Positions 33,671-43,652 of a stretch of 64,000 bases of DNA are shown piece by piece. The notes below the pieces were generated by a model. It saw only the letters and a list, made by a program, of their open reading frames with translations, did not search any database and had not been told where the DNA came from. Position numbers and translations under genes: made by a program. Position 1 is the stretch's first letter; the number at the start of each line of letters is the position of its first letter. Source of the stretch: Nothopassalora personata (Eukaryota; Ascomycota; Dothideomycetes; Mycosphaerellales; Mycosphaerellaceae); contig CM066297.1 in the NCBI GenBank assembly GCA_033816765.1, forward strand, positions 2,164,573-2,228,572, written 5' to 3'.

Positions 33671-33821
33671 CCTTATAGTCGGCTACTATGCGATCCGTAT
33701 TCGCGAGGCCCTCCGCCGGTTCCTAGCTGTTGTACTCCTCTAGCTAGTCCTTCTACTAGACTAGATACTGTAGCTTGCCCTTACGCTTACGCCTATCTAG
33801 TACTGCCTCTACCTTATACTC
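33671..33821 (-). other. chromodomain at the C-terminus of gypsy integrase
   Basis: The minus strand reads VEAVLDRRKRKGKLQYLV, then LEEYNS and EPAEGLA, the chromodomain pattern (V-W-K-G and W-E-P). Stops at four positions where chromodomains carry Gln or Trp. Chromodomains target insertion to modified histones in chromoviruses. Confidence 0.75.
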
Positions 33822-36800
33822 TCCGTCCTTATTAGCTAGAGGGGGTACGGGTCTATCCTTATCGCTACCGATATACGGCTCGAGGAGAGAGACATAGAAG
33901 ACGTTATAGAGCCTTAAGTCGGCTAGTAGCGCTAGGCGGTACGCCTACGAACCGACAGCGTCCGTAATGCGGTATAGGCCGATAAACTTCGGACCTATCT
34001 TCTTCTTTAGTACTACTAACTTAAGGTTCTTCGTTAATAACAGGACTAAGTCACCTACGCGGTAGGTCTTAGCTTAGTGGGTCTTGTTATAGTAGCGAGC
34101 CTAGCTTTCTACTGTAGCCTTCTATCGCTCCACGAGTGTAGCGCGTAGTTTTCGTATGCAACTCGCAGCTGTTACCGCTGCTAGTACTTCCCCCCCCTAG
34201 GTCTCGTCTCGAGATCTAGTTAGTATAGGGGCAATCTTAGGTCGCTAACCGTACGCTATTTCGAACGGACTCATCCGTAGTATTAGGTAGATGCTGTTAT
34301 TAGCTACGAATTCAGCAACTATAAGCCACTTAGCCCACTTAGTTTAATTGTTACTGTAGTAATAACGAAGGTATTGTTCGAGGGTTTAGTTTGCTCTCTT
34401 AGTTTAGCCGTTAGTCTAAGGGTGAAAGGCCGTGGATAGCTTACGCTTTATACGCGCCTCGAAGTAGAAGTTACTCTAAAACTAACTAGTAAAGACCGGA
34501 CCTCGGTCGCTTACTATACCTAACGGGACACTATAGTGTCGTACGACTTCGTCTCGTAGGAGCCTCGTAAGCTCTACAGCTATACAAGTCTTCGTCGTCG
34601 GGATGTATAAGCTTATTTTTAAGTAGCGATCGACTATTACTAGGATCGCATTATACACGCAACCGGCTCGCGTGCTTAGAGGTAGGTCCGTAATGAAATC
34701 TATAGTAATTTCCTACTACGGTCGCTCTAGTCTAGGAAGCGGTTGTAGCTCGCCGTAGGGTCGATGGCGCCTCGCCTTCAAACCCTAGTAGGTTCTATAG
34801 GCTTGGACGTATTGTTTCACGTCCGTACTAAGTGAGTCCTACTAATAATTACGTCGTAACAGCTCTTTAGTCTTAGTCCTTCTAAAGTGACCCGCGAGGA
34901 CGTCGTCGTAGTACATGCGAATTAGATGCGACCTAATTACGTGATCCCTAGGTACTACGATCGCGTCTCCGTAGTACATAAGGTCATTCTTCACATGCTA
35001 TCCCTTAGCGTCCCTCGCGCTTAGCGCCTGCGCTAAGCATACGACACACTAGTCGTCTTACTACTACGCGATCTTTATTAAGAGTGGGATTAACTCACCC
35101 GTCGAGCTATAAGCTTAACCCTATATTACTATAGCGCACACTACTACTAGTAAAGACGGCTTATCTTAATAGGGAAGGTTACCTCTCCGCACTGCTATCG
35201 CCGCGCCTATGTCGCCCTACATCGCCTCGTAGGTAGTAAGCACGCGCTTTACCGTCGGCTCGCTTGTCCCTTCTAGAGACTCCTTCTAGAAAGACAGCTT
35301 ACTTTACAAGGTAGGCAGCAAGTTCGAAGTTTATTACGTTATAGCTACGTAGTTACTACGTCTCGAAGGCGCGTCGGCTAGGTTAGTCTTACCCGGCCGA
35401 TGCTCTACTATAAAATTAAAAGACTGTAGGAACGTAGCCTATCGAGCTTACCGCCTATTTAGCTACTTTACTGTTATAAAGCCCTGTAGGTTAGCGTAGT
35501 CGACTAGCACTCGCACCGTATGCGTAGCGCCCTCTAAGTATAGCCTCTAATGCTTAAAAACCTTAACTACTACAAGTAGCTCCTAATCGTGCGTCTCGTA
35601 GTTGCACTTAGCTAGTATTATCTTACGTAAATAGAACGCGATAGGATGCTACTTAGTACTAAACAATTGGGATATAATACCTACGATCGCGAAACCTAAG
35701 GCATCCGTCTCGACTCGCGTACGTAGCGTAGGATCGAAGTGCCTAAGTATTAGTACACCTAAGAATCCGGCCTTAAGCTATCGAAACGCCTGCTCTTCGC
35801 TTAAGGTCTACGTGAGAGGGCCGTGCTTCTTACCGTCCTTAGATCCCTTTAGTAGGTCCGTTAGGGGCTTGTAGACCCTTAAGTATCCTTCTATAAAACG
35901 CCGGTAGAAGTTGCAAAACCTAAGGAAGGACTATACCTTATAAAAGGTCGTAGGTGTAGGCTATTCCTCGATAGCGGCTACCCTACTCCTATCTATCGAC
36001 ACGCCTACGGCGCTTACGACAAACCTAAGGAACTCTATACTCTCCTAGAAGAAGTAACACTTCTTAGGGTTTGCGAACAGGGCAAACTTTCGTAGCCTCT
36101 CTAGCACCGCGCGTACGGCTCGTACGTGTGCCTTACGCGTCTCGCTATAGATAAGGATATCATCTAGGTAGACTACGTAAATGTTATTAACTAAGCCGGT
36201 TAGCGCCTTGTTAATATACCCTTAAAAGATTACCGGTGCGTTAGTTAACCCAAACGGCATTACTAGGTACTCGTAGTGTCCGTATCGCGTGCGAAACGTA
36301 GTCTTCCACTCATCGCCTCGCTTAATAGGGATACGATAGTAGGCGTCCTTTAAATCGATTGTAGTAAAGAACCTAGAACCTAATAGCCTATCTAGCGTCT
36401 CGCTAATTAGGGGTAGAGGGTATCGGTTCTTTACTGTAATCTCATTTAGGCCTCTGTAATTAACATAGAGCCTAAGAGTACTATTCTTCTTTAGCACGAA
36501 TAGGATAGGCGCACCCGCCTCGCTTACGGACCGCCTAATCCACCCCTTCTCCATTGCTTACGCAAGGTACTCCTTTAAGGCCTCTAACTCAGTTAAGGAC
36601 TGGTAGTACAGCGGCTTAAAAGGGGGTTTCTTTCCTTTAACGAGATCAATCGCATACTTAACCCCGTCGGGCATCTTGCGCTTCGCCTACTTATTAGGTG
36701 CGTATACATCTCGGAAGTCTGCAAATTCTTTAGGCTACGAGGGGCCCTCTCCTTTAGGTACTGCTATAGCAATAGCCCGAACACTTATCGTATAAACCTA

Positions 36801-37224
36801 CTTTAAGCTCTCGAGATCCTTAAGGAACTCGCGTGCGTCACGCTACTAAACCGTAGGCGTCTCTACACCGTAGTACCACTAGTCATCCTTATCGGCCTTT
36901 ACTATCCGATTACGATGCCGCTAGGGTCTACCTAAAATCACTAATAGCCTACCTATAGGCACCGCGTAGCAGATGGCGTCACTCACGCGCTCTACTCCCG
37001 CGTTATTAGCGAGTCGTAGCCGAACCGTAAAGGCGCCGTAGTAATACCCTAGGTTATACGCATACAACTCTAACTTCGGTAGCCTTGCCCTATTAATAGG
37101 TTACATTTAATGTCGGAGTACATACTTATACGACACTAGGCTAAGATCCGTATAGTTATCTAGGAGAAACGTAGCCTCGCGAAAGCCCTTACGAGTCTCG
37201 ACTACGCCTCGTAAGTGACGCGCT

Positions 37225-37419
37225 AGACACGTATCTACTCGCCTTAAGGGGTCGACTTTAGGAAAACTCGGACTTAGGAGCGACCTACTTATAGTCCTCT
37301 ACCTTTTCCCTAGTCGCTACGATAGACACACATCTACTCGCCTTAAGGGGTCGACTTTAGGAAAACTCGGACTTAGGAGCGACCTACTTCTAGTCCTCTA
37401 CCTTTTCCCTAGTCGCTAC
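37225..37419 (-). repeat. 99-bp in-frame tandem duplication in the gypsy element
   Basis: Two adjacent copies with a 99-bp period (about 37225-37323 and 37324-37419) differ at a few bases. Because 99 is divisible by three, the duplication preserves the gag-pol frame. It sits between the zinc knuckle and the protease/RT region. Confidence 0.75.
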
Positions 37420-38560
37420 CCTTCTTAGTTAGAGCCTTCGTAGCGTCTACCCTACGAACCGCTTGCGCGCTACGGTCCTTCTATAGGTGCCTATTCGGGC
37501 AATCCGTCTTAATGTGACCCTTCTTATAGCATCTATAGTACTCCGTTTTAGTCCTATCGAAGGTTATAGACGATCTGCCGGCGTCCCGCTAGTAACTCGT
37601 ACCCGGGTCGCGCGACGCCTAACTATACTTCTGCTGCTTCGAGCTACGATCGCTTCGCCCTTAGTCGCCCTTAGTCTCTCGCCTACGGCGACTATGCTGC
37701 CCGCGGTCGTGCCCTCCGCTACCACGCTCCGTGCTTTTAATGCGCGAAGCTAGGATTACTAGTTCCTCTCTAGTTATTAGGATGTTATAAAACTTAACGA
37801 TTACGGACCGTAGGCTAGGCGTAAGCTTAGCGAGCATATGTCGCACGCGTTGCGCCTCCGTATAGTCCCCTAACTAATCCTCCATAACATCTAGCTTAGT
37901 CGTAAACTAACGTACTGTCTAGTTGTCCTTCTATTTTACCGCCTTATACTCTAACATTACGTTGAGTACGCGGTTTATAGGATTACCGCATGCGTCTCGA
38001 CAGAACTCCTTAAAGTCCTAGTATATATACCCTTTAAGGTTAAGGACGCTATAGTTAGCGTGCCATTGCTCACTTGCCTCTCCGCTTAGGTACATAACCC
38101 TATATAGGACCTTTAACTCGTTCGTCGCATACGTGCCGCCTAAGAGGGTAAAGACAAGAGAGAGCTCCCTTAGGAATACCCGTACTTTCTTAATCGAGTC
38201 CCCTCTAAAAGGCGTAGGTTCTTTAAGACGCAAACGTGTTGTATGCGATGCGACCGCGCCTCGAGCTACGATATCATCGTTAGTTACTATAGATAGAGGA
38301 GGGGGAGGGGGAGTAGGGGATAGTTCTCCGCCGGATTCGCCCTAAGGGTCCGCCGGCGGCACGCTTACGTCCCGTAAGATCTCTAACTGTTTAATCTCCC
38401 TCTATATCTCCTTCTCCTTAACCTCTACCCGAAGGGCATCCCTCCTTGCGACTAAGGCTGCACGCCTCGCTTGTTACTAGGCCCTAGGGCTTAGGGGAGC
38501 CGTAGGCGTAGCGCTACTATCGTCGCGTTCGGACTCTATAGCGTGTATAGATTGTAACGA
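37420..38560 (-). pseudogene. gypsy gag remnant with zinc knuckle
   Basis: A gag core is recognisable at 38233-38018 (PTPFRGDSIKKVRVFLREL, LSGEASEQWHA). A retroviral-type zinc knuckle remnant at ~37540-37500 reads Y-x2-C-x4-H-x4-C, where the first Cys is now Tyr (a TGC/TGT-to-TAC/TAT type change consistent with RIP). The interior contains further TAG codons. Confidence 0.7.
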
Positions 38561-38576
38561 AGAGAAGAATTAGAAC

Positions 38577-38773
38577 TGTTAAGGGGATGTCGCAATGTAT
38601 AGCACGCCTACGACCTGCTAGTCGTAGATGAACTAATTCTTGCCTTTTGTTTAAGACGCATCGCGCGTCGCAAGGTGTACCTATGCGTGTTACGTGCGGC
38701 TTGGTAGCCGGTCGCGACCGTATGTTACATATAAGGCCATATGTAGGGGTTAGCTACTAGGCTGCCCCTTACA
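38577..38773 (-). repeat. 5' LTR of gypsy chromovirus
   Basis: The 197-bp partner of 32082-32278, followed by the CTTAT duplication at 38774-38778. Confidence 0.92.
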
Positions 38774-39185
38774 CTTATTAAGCAATTCTTAGGCACCCGT
38801 AGCGACCTTAGCTACGATTCTAGGGTGGAAATTAGTAAGCAGTCCCTAGATTAGTATAAGAGTACTACTCTAGGAAATAAGGATTATGTACCTACCTATA
38901 ACATTAATAACCTTACTAAGCTGCTTTAGGGTATTCAATAGAGCATAATCAAGTCTACTCTAAAGAAGGGAATAGCCTCTAAGAAGAGAGAGGCACCCTA
39001 AGACGAAGAAACTAATAAAGAGGAAACCCCGAAAAAGAAGATAAAGGGTACTCTTACTAGTTAGGAGGGAGTTATCGAAGACCTTATCTATAAAGTTAAG
39101 GATAACATAAACAAGGTCATAAAGGATATAAAGGTCCTTAGCGCTAAGATCACTCTACTTAGTTCCTATGTAGAGTAAGGGGGTG

Positions 39186-39434
39186 TGTAAAGCGCCAGGA
39201 TAATGCATAGGTAGCAGGTTTTAAGGGTGACATAACCTAATTAAGTATAGTAATTACTTGTTCTTAGGAAATGAGATTAGGCACCTAAATTACAGGGATT
39301 AAGGGCCTCTTATTAAAAGAAGACTTATATAAGCACCTTAAGGGTGCCACTACTTATAATAAACATGGTTTTTCATACCCTGATTTCCAGACTTAATACC
39401 CTAGTTCCAAACTTCCATCTCCACTAGTTTCACA
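39186..39434 (+). repeat. 3' LTR of copia element
   Basis: The 249-bp LTR ends TTCACA and is followed by GGTCG. The G-rich tract at 39179-39185 is the polypurine tract and directly follows the stop of the extra frame. Confidence 0.92.
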
Positions 39435-39439
39435 GGTCG
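39435..39439. repeat. target-site duplication, right (GGTCG)
   Basis: Exact match to 24709-24713. Confidence 0.92.
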
Positions 39440-39645
39440 ATATGCGGAGAGGCTGGCACAGCTGGTCTGGAAGGTCTGCCGGTGCTCGGCCCTGGGCGAA
39501 ACTCGCACCAGCAATGCGGAAATAGTCTTCCTGGTTTGAAGGCCATGTGGCTGCCACGAGAACATAAAGACCCTGGAACTCCGCTGGAGAGCTCAGATCC
39601 TGGTGTCTTCGCCTCTGACTTACTGCTCGCTCGTCGAGGCATCTA

Positions 39646-41300
39646 ATGATGGTGGTGGAACTTCGTGGCAAGGCATTGATTGCCGTGATCCTGGCTGCTT
39701 CTGGTTTGGACTTCTTGCTGTTCGGGTACGCATGAAGACCAACGATGGAGGTTCACTCTGACTGACGGCAGATCGCAGATATGATCAAGGACTCTTCGGC
39801 GGTATCTTGGGCGGCTCCCGCTTCAAGAAGATGCTCGGTGAGCCTGGACCAACCATGACTGGCCTTGTCACGGGAATCTATGATATTGGATGTGCTATTG
39901 GCGCAGTCGCTGCCTTCGTCTGGGGCGAGTGGCTTGGCCGGAAGAAGTCGATCATTCTGGCGAACGTCATTGTTATTGTTGGAGCTACGATTCAAACTGC
40001 TTGTTACTCGTATGCGCAGATGGCAGTTGCTAGAGTCATTGCAGGCGTGGGCGTTGGTCTGTCGACAGTCGCAGTACCGATATTGCAATCCGAGACGCTG
40101 CCTTCGCACAATCGTGGAGCATTGCTGGTCGTCCAGTCGGCTCTGATCATCATTGGGGTCGCCATCGCTTCCTGGCTATGCTTTGCTACGCTATACGCCG
40201 AGTCTTCCCTACAGTGGAGGTTTCCAATCGCTTGCCAGATCCTATTCTCGATGCTCGTGCTCTGCTGTTGTCCCTTCCTGCCCGAGACACCTCGATGGCT
40301 CGCAAAACATGGCCGCAACACCGAAGCACAGCACACCATTGCAAGGCTTCTCAACAAGTCGGAGGATGACCCCGAGGTCAAGGGCCAGCTCAACGAAATC
40401 TTGGAGACCATCGCAGCCGAGAGCGAGGACGGCGAACCGACTTGGTCGGAGGTCTTCAGCAACGCAACCAAGAGTCGTAACCTTCAGCGCGTTCTCCTCG
40501 GCATGGGCCCATACATGATGAACCAATGGTCCGGAATCAACGCCCTCTGCTACTACCTCGCGTACATCCTGCAAACATACCTCAACTTCTCATCTAGCAT
40601 GTCCCTCATCCTCGCCTCGCTGGCTTTTACCCAGTACGCCGTCTTCTCATGGCCACCGTACTTTTACATCGACAAGATCGGCCGGCGCTGGACTGTGATT
40701 TACTCCTCCATTGGCTGCGCAATATGCATGGCAGTCATCGCCGGCTGTCTACTGAGCAGCTCATACAGCACCACGGCCGCTGCGGTGGCGTTCATGTTTC
40801 TGTACCTGGACTGCTTCACGCTAGGCATTCTGCCCGTGAGCTGGAGCTATTCGGCTGAGATACAGCCTCTGCGGGTGAGGAATAAGGCTACTGCGGTGGG
40901 AGTGTTCAGTCATTGGATGAGTAACTTCGTCGTTGTGATGGTCACACCTATTGGTTTGGTAAGTCGTACTGGTCTTTCCTATTTCCACTCGTTGTTGCTA
41001 CGCACTGACACGAAGCAGGACAACATTGGAGGCAACTACTTCTGGATCTGGGCCATAGTTTGTGCTTCGTTTGTTCCCTTGACGTACTTCTTCGGGGTGG
41101 AGACAAGTGGCAGAACTCTGGAGCAGATTGACAACATGTTCTTCGAGGAGCCGAGGGTTTGCATGGGACTGAGCAAGAACCACACAACGGTGATTCGAGC
41201 AACTGCAGCAGACGAGGAGAATCGCTACAAGGCTTTTGCTAATCTTGATGAGAAAGATGTCACTGTCGAAAAGATCGAGGAGGTTGACGCCAAGAGCTGA
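39646..41300 (+). CDS. MFS sugar porter
   Basis: Three exons (39646-39725, 39779-40958, 41019-41300) encode about 513 aa. Both introns (53 and 60 bp) are canonical and preserve the frame; the first restores LLFGYDQGLFGGIL, the sugar-porter signature in TM1. Other marks are GRKKSI after TM2, a PETPRWLAKHGR motif ending the first half, QWSGINALCYY in TM7, GRRW after TM8, and VETSGRTLEQID after TM12. About 12 TM segments and a cytosolic acidic tail are expected. Substrate cannot be assigned; likely a plasma-membrane hexose or related sugar. Only 206 bp of unique DNA separates its start from the retroelement target-site duplication, so its promoter is truncated or altered. A start two codons on (second Met) is equally possible. 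Confidence 0.9.
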
Positions 41301-41464
41301 AGATCGTTGGGGTTGAGTTTGGGGCGAGGTGACGAAGGATCGAGCTGAAGCTTTTGGTCTGTAGAACTTGTATCCTGCGATTTTCAACGCTTCTGTATCG
41401 TTCATGGCTGGACAATGCATGAAGACACTCCGAGAGTCCACTTCACTTGCTTGACCGAGAAATC

Positions 41465-42335
41465 ATGTCGAAACTCCATTTCCAACCTCCCAAACCAGGC
41501 AAAAGGATCCAGGTGATCGGCGCCGGTAGGCTCACAATGCCATTAATTCTATGGGCAAATCCTGACACGACACTCACCAGGCCTCCCGAGAACCGGCACA
41601 AACTCCTTCTGCGCCGCTCTCACAATCCTGCTCGATGGTCCCGCATACCACGCTGGCGTGCAATACGCCACAGGCACAACCGACGAGAAGCACATATTGA
41701 CACTGATCGAAGCCGCAGAACGGTTTCCCTATACAGACCCAGCGGCCAAACGCTCAATGCTCCAGCAGCTAGACAATCTCTTAGACGGCTACATCGCCAC
41801 CTGCGACGGTCCATTAAACCAACTTGTCCCCGAACTGATGGAACTATATCCAGACGCCGCCGTAATCTGCACGACTCGCGACCAAGACACCTGGGTCCGA
41901 AGTGTGGTCGACATGGCGAAAACTTCACAGCCAAGACTGATGGCGTTTCTCTTCTTCTGGATCCCGAGCTTGCGGTATATGCCGCGGCTTGTGACAGCTT
42001 TCACGAACATCTACCAGCAACGCTACGGTCCTGGTCCAACGCTCGAGACGGAGGCCGGTGCAAAGAGAGTTTGGGATGCGCATTATGCTCATCTTCGAGA
42101 GACTGTTCCGAAGGATAAGCTGGTCTTCTATAGTGTTAAGGATGGGTGGGAGCCCTTATGTCGCACGCTTGGAGTGGAGGTGCCTGAGGGGCCGTTTCCT
42201 AGGTTGAATGATGCGAAAGATTTGGAGGTGCATTTCGAGAGGCTGGCTGTGCAGGGTATCTTGAGGTGGCTATTGGCAGCGCTGTTAGTGGGCGGGAGCA
42301 TTGCCTTCCTGTGCTGGGCGTTACTGCGCTCGTGA
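41465..42335 (+). CDS. sulfotransferase-like P-loop protein (fungal Sulfotransfer_4-type)
   Basis: Two exons (41465-41525, 41581-42335) encode 271 aa; the 55-bp intron splits the Gly of the nucleotide-binding loop, giving VIGAGLPRTGTNS, the 5'-phosphosulfate-type loop. A second typical block is the Arg/Ser region ICTTRDQDTWVRSV. The C-terminal ~22 residues are hydrophobic (WLLAALLVGGSIAFLCWALL), predicting a tail anchor. Family members are abundant in filamentous fungi and substrates are mostly unknown. It lies 164 bp downstream of the sugar transporter on the same strand. Confidence 0.85.
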
Positions 42336-42455
42336 TAATATGCATTGACGTCTGCATTCTATTGTCTTGATGCCACTTCCTATACACCGGACACCATCGC
42401 TAAACCCTCAGTTCTTTTTCGTGCATCCATCATCATAGTCGGTCGAGCCGATGTT

Positions 42456-43217
42456 CTAGAATCGCTCCTTCATCCTACCAGCAACAGTCCTGAGGTTGCC
42501 GTACACTTTGCCCGGTGGAGAACCCAGGATCAAGCTGACGACTGCTTCTCTCGCCACGTGGATATTCTTGAAGCCGCCGAGGATGTGCACCTTCTGATCT
42601 GCCAGCACGATTCTCGTTCTGCTCGCATTCTCGATTGCGAACTTCGTCTTGCCATCCTTGCCTGCAATACGTCCAACAGCTCTTCCCAGATGTTCACCCT
42701 CTAGCCTCTTTACGTCCTTCACCTCGAAACTCTGGATGTACAGGTCGTCCAATCTCAGGAGGGCAATTGCATCGTCTAGGTCGAAGCCAAGGCAGAATGC
42801 CTGGATGAAGTCTGCACCTTTTTGAATCGCGCCAGTGTCGGTTGTGAGGGGAGATGTTCGCAGCTCAACTGCCTTCTTGGCGATGTTCATGCGAACTTGC
42901 AGCTTGAGGTGCTCGACAAGTGGTGGGTAGATCTTGGGCCAGTTGGCCTTCAGTGGTGACATTCGATGTGGTGGCACTCGTACTTTGCGCTCTTCCACTC
43001 GGTGTGCTGTGCTGGAGACGGTCTCTGGTGCGAAAAGTGCTCCGTCTTGGCCGTCTACTTCCATGTCCGTGACTACAACATCGGTAGCGTCAGGTTGGTC
43101 TGCAGTCGTGGATGTGAGCAGTACCTCCTCCTCGACTGCTGATTTTGGGACATCGTGGGACGCCTCTTCGATCGCAAGGTCTTCGGGCGCTCTTTGCCGA
43201 GCAGTTGGTGCAGGCAT
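42456..43217 (-). CDS. pno1: pre-rRNA processing factor Pno1/Dim2 (KH domain)
   Basis: Single exon, 253 aa. This is the partner of the Nob1 endonuclease in 20S pre-rRNA cleavage and 40S subunit maturation, in nucleolus and cytoplasm. Residues 1-100 are acidic and variable. From ~110 the sequence is the conserved core: VELRTSP, GADFIQAFCLGFDLDDAIALL, then the KH domain with GRIAGKDGKTKFAIENASRT and HILGGF. It ends SLILGSPPGKVYGNLRTVAGRMKERF as in orthologs. Its 3' end is 120 bp from the 3' end of the convergent sulfotransferase-like gene. Confidence 0.96.
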   Translation of the reverse strand: MPAPTARQRAPEDLAIEEASHDVPKSAVEEEVLLTSTTADQPDATDVVVTDMEVDGQDGALFAPETVSSTAHRVEERKVRVPPHRMSPLKANWPKIYPPLVEHLKLQVRMNIAKKAVELRTSPLTTDTGAIQKGADFIQAFCLGFDLDDAIALLRLDDLYIQSFEVKDVKRLEGEHLGRAVGRIAGKDGKTKFAIENASRTRIVLADQKVHILGGFKNIHVAREAVVSLILGSPPGKVYGNLRTVAGRMKERF

Positions 43218-43652
43218 ATTGGCAGATTCGTGCGAATAGAGGCGGTGGGTGCGATGTGCTCGCTTTCAGACCTCGATGCTTGAGCTGTGATCTGTGGATT
43301 CTCTTCTGGAAACTGTCTCCTCCCTGTGTTATGACTCCGCAAAGCAGTGCGTATGCGACAATGTATAAGTGTATGAGGCCGGGCACCGTTAAGACGAATT
43401 TCGCGGTTGGAAGTTTTAGCGTTTCGGCTTATCTGATCTAATCCTTGCTAGCACATGTATCCGTACTCCAGCTTCGCTCTTGCCGCGTCGTTGCTTGGAG
43501 CCTCACTCGAGGAAGGAACGAACAATCATCAAACATCCACTAGCACCACCAGCAACAACATCTCCAAATCGCATAGAGCTGCTATACCACCGAATCGACC
43601 ATCCAATCTCCTACATCGAGCTACACCGACCAACACGCGACCACCAGCCACG

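Larger units (their letters stand above)
33651..37420 (-). pseudogene. gypsy pol remnant (PR-RT-RH-IN-chromodomain)
   Basis: The reverse transcriptase is best preserved at 36554-36222 ([30 protein letters not shown]), followed by an intact YLDD active site at ~36172. RNase H occupies roughly 35850-35450. Integrase includes a DRGPVF-type segment and FHP-TNG-TKRANQ near 34432-34365. A chromodomain closes the protein (~33821-33671: EYKVEAVLDRR, KGKLQYLV, then two aromatic-cage/core Trp positions now TAG, and EPAEGLAN). Many TAG codons interrupt the frame, so it is not functional. Boundaries are approximate. Confidence 0.85.
32082..38773 (-). mobile_element. Ty3/gypsy chromovirus with antisense gene, RIP-mutated
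   Basis: This 6692-bp element is flanked by CTTAT duplications and has 197-bp LTRs (plus-strand ends TGTTAAGGGG...CCCCTTACA). On the minus strand the order is gag, zinc knuckle, protease region, reverse transcriptase, RNase H, integrase and chromodomain, ending at a TAA at 33653-33651. Between pol and the 3' LTR lies about 1.3 kb carrying a spliced gene on the opposite strand. The polypurine tract (minus strand of 32279-32296, GGGAGGGGAGGCAAT) abuts the 3' LTR. TAG codons replace many Gln and Trp codons. Confidence 0.93.
30362..39178 (+). pseudogene. extra Lys-rich reading frame of the copia element, split by two nested insertions
   Basis: After pol, the copia element has a second sense-strand frame in three pieces: 30362-30470, 31758-32081 and 38779-39178. 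Removing the gypsy element and one CTTAT copy joins pieces 2 and 3 exactly in frame (…ILRL|IKQFLG…). The join across the small element is less certain because the duplication there is A-rich. The predicted product is about 275 residues, Lys/Glu-rich with helical segments, interrupted only by stops attributable to RIP. Its TAA at 39176-39178 touches the polypurine tract of the 3' LTR. No domain is recognised; it could be a late gag-like or accessory protein. Confidence 0.6.
24714..39434 (+). mobile_element. Ty1/copia-type LTR retrotransposon, RIP-mutated, host of nested insertions
   Basis: The outer element spans 14.7 kb including nested DNA. Its own parts are 24714-29832, 30025-30470, 31758-32081 and 38779-39434, about 6.5 kb. 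Paired 249-bp LTRs (TGTAAAGCG...TTCACA) are flanked by GGTCG duplications. Internal order is gag, protease, integrase, reverse transcriptase, RNase H, which is copia order. All coding frames are riddled with TAG/TAA codons and the DNA is TA-rich, consistent with RIP. An extra reading frame precedes the 3' LTR. The element is non-autonomous now. Confidence 0.93.

Noticed and set aside
39393..39671. 92-codon minus-strand frame across the retroelement edge
   Set aside because: It spans the LTR junction and the sugar-transporter first exon, so it cannot be an ancestral gene.
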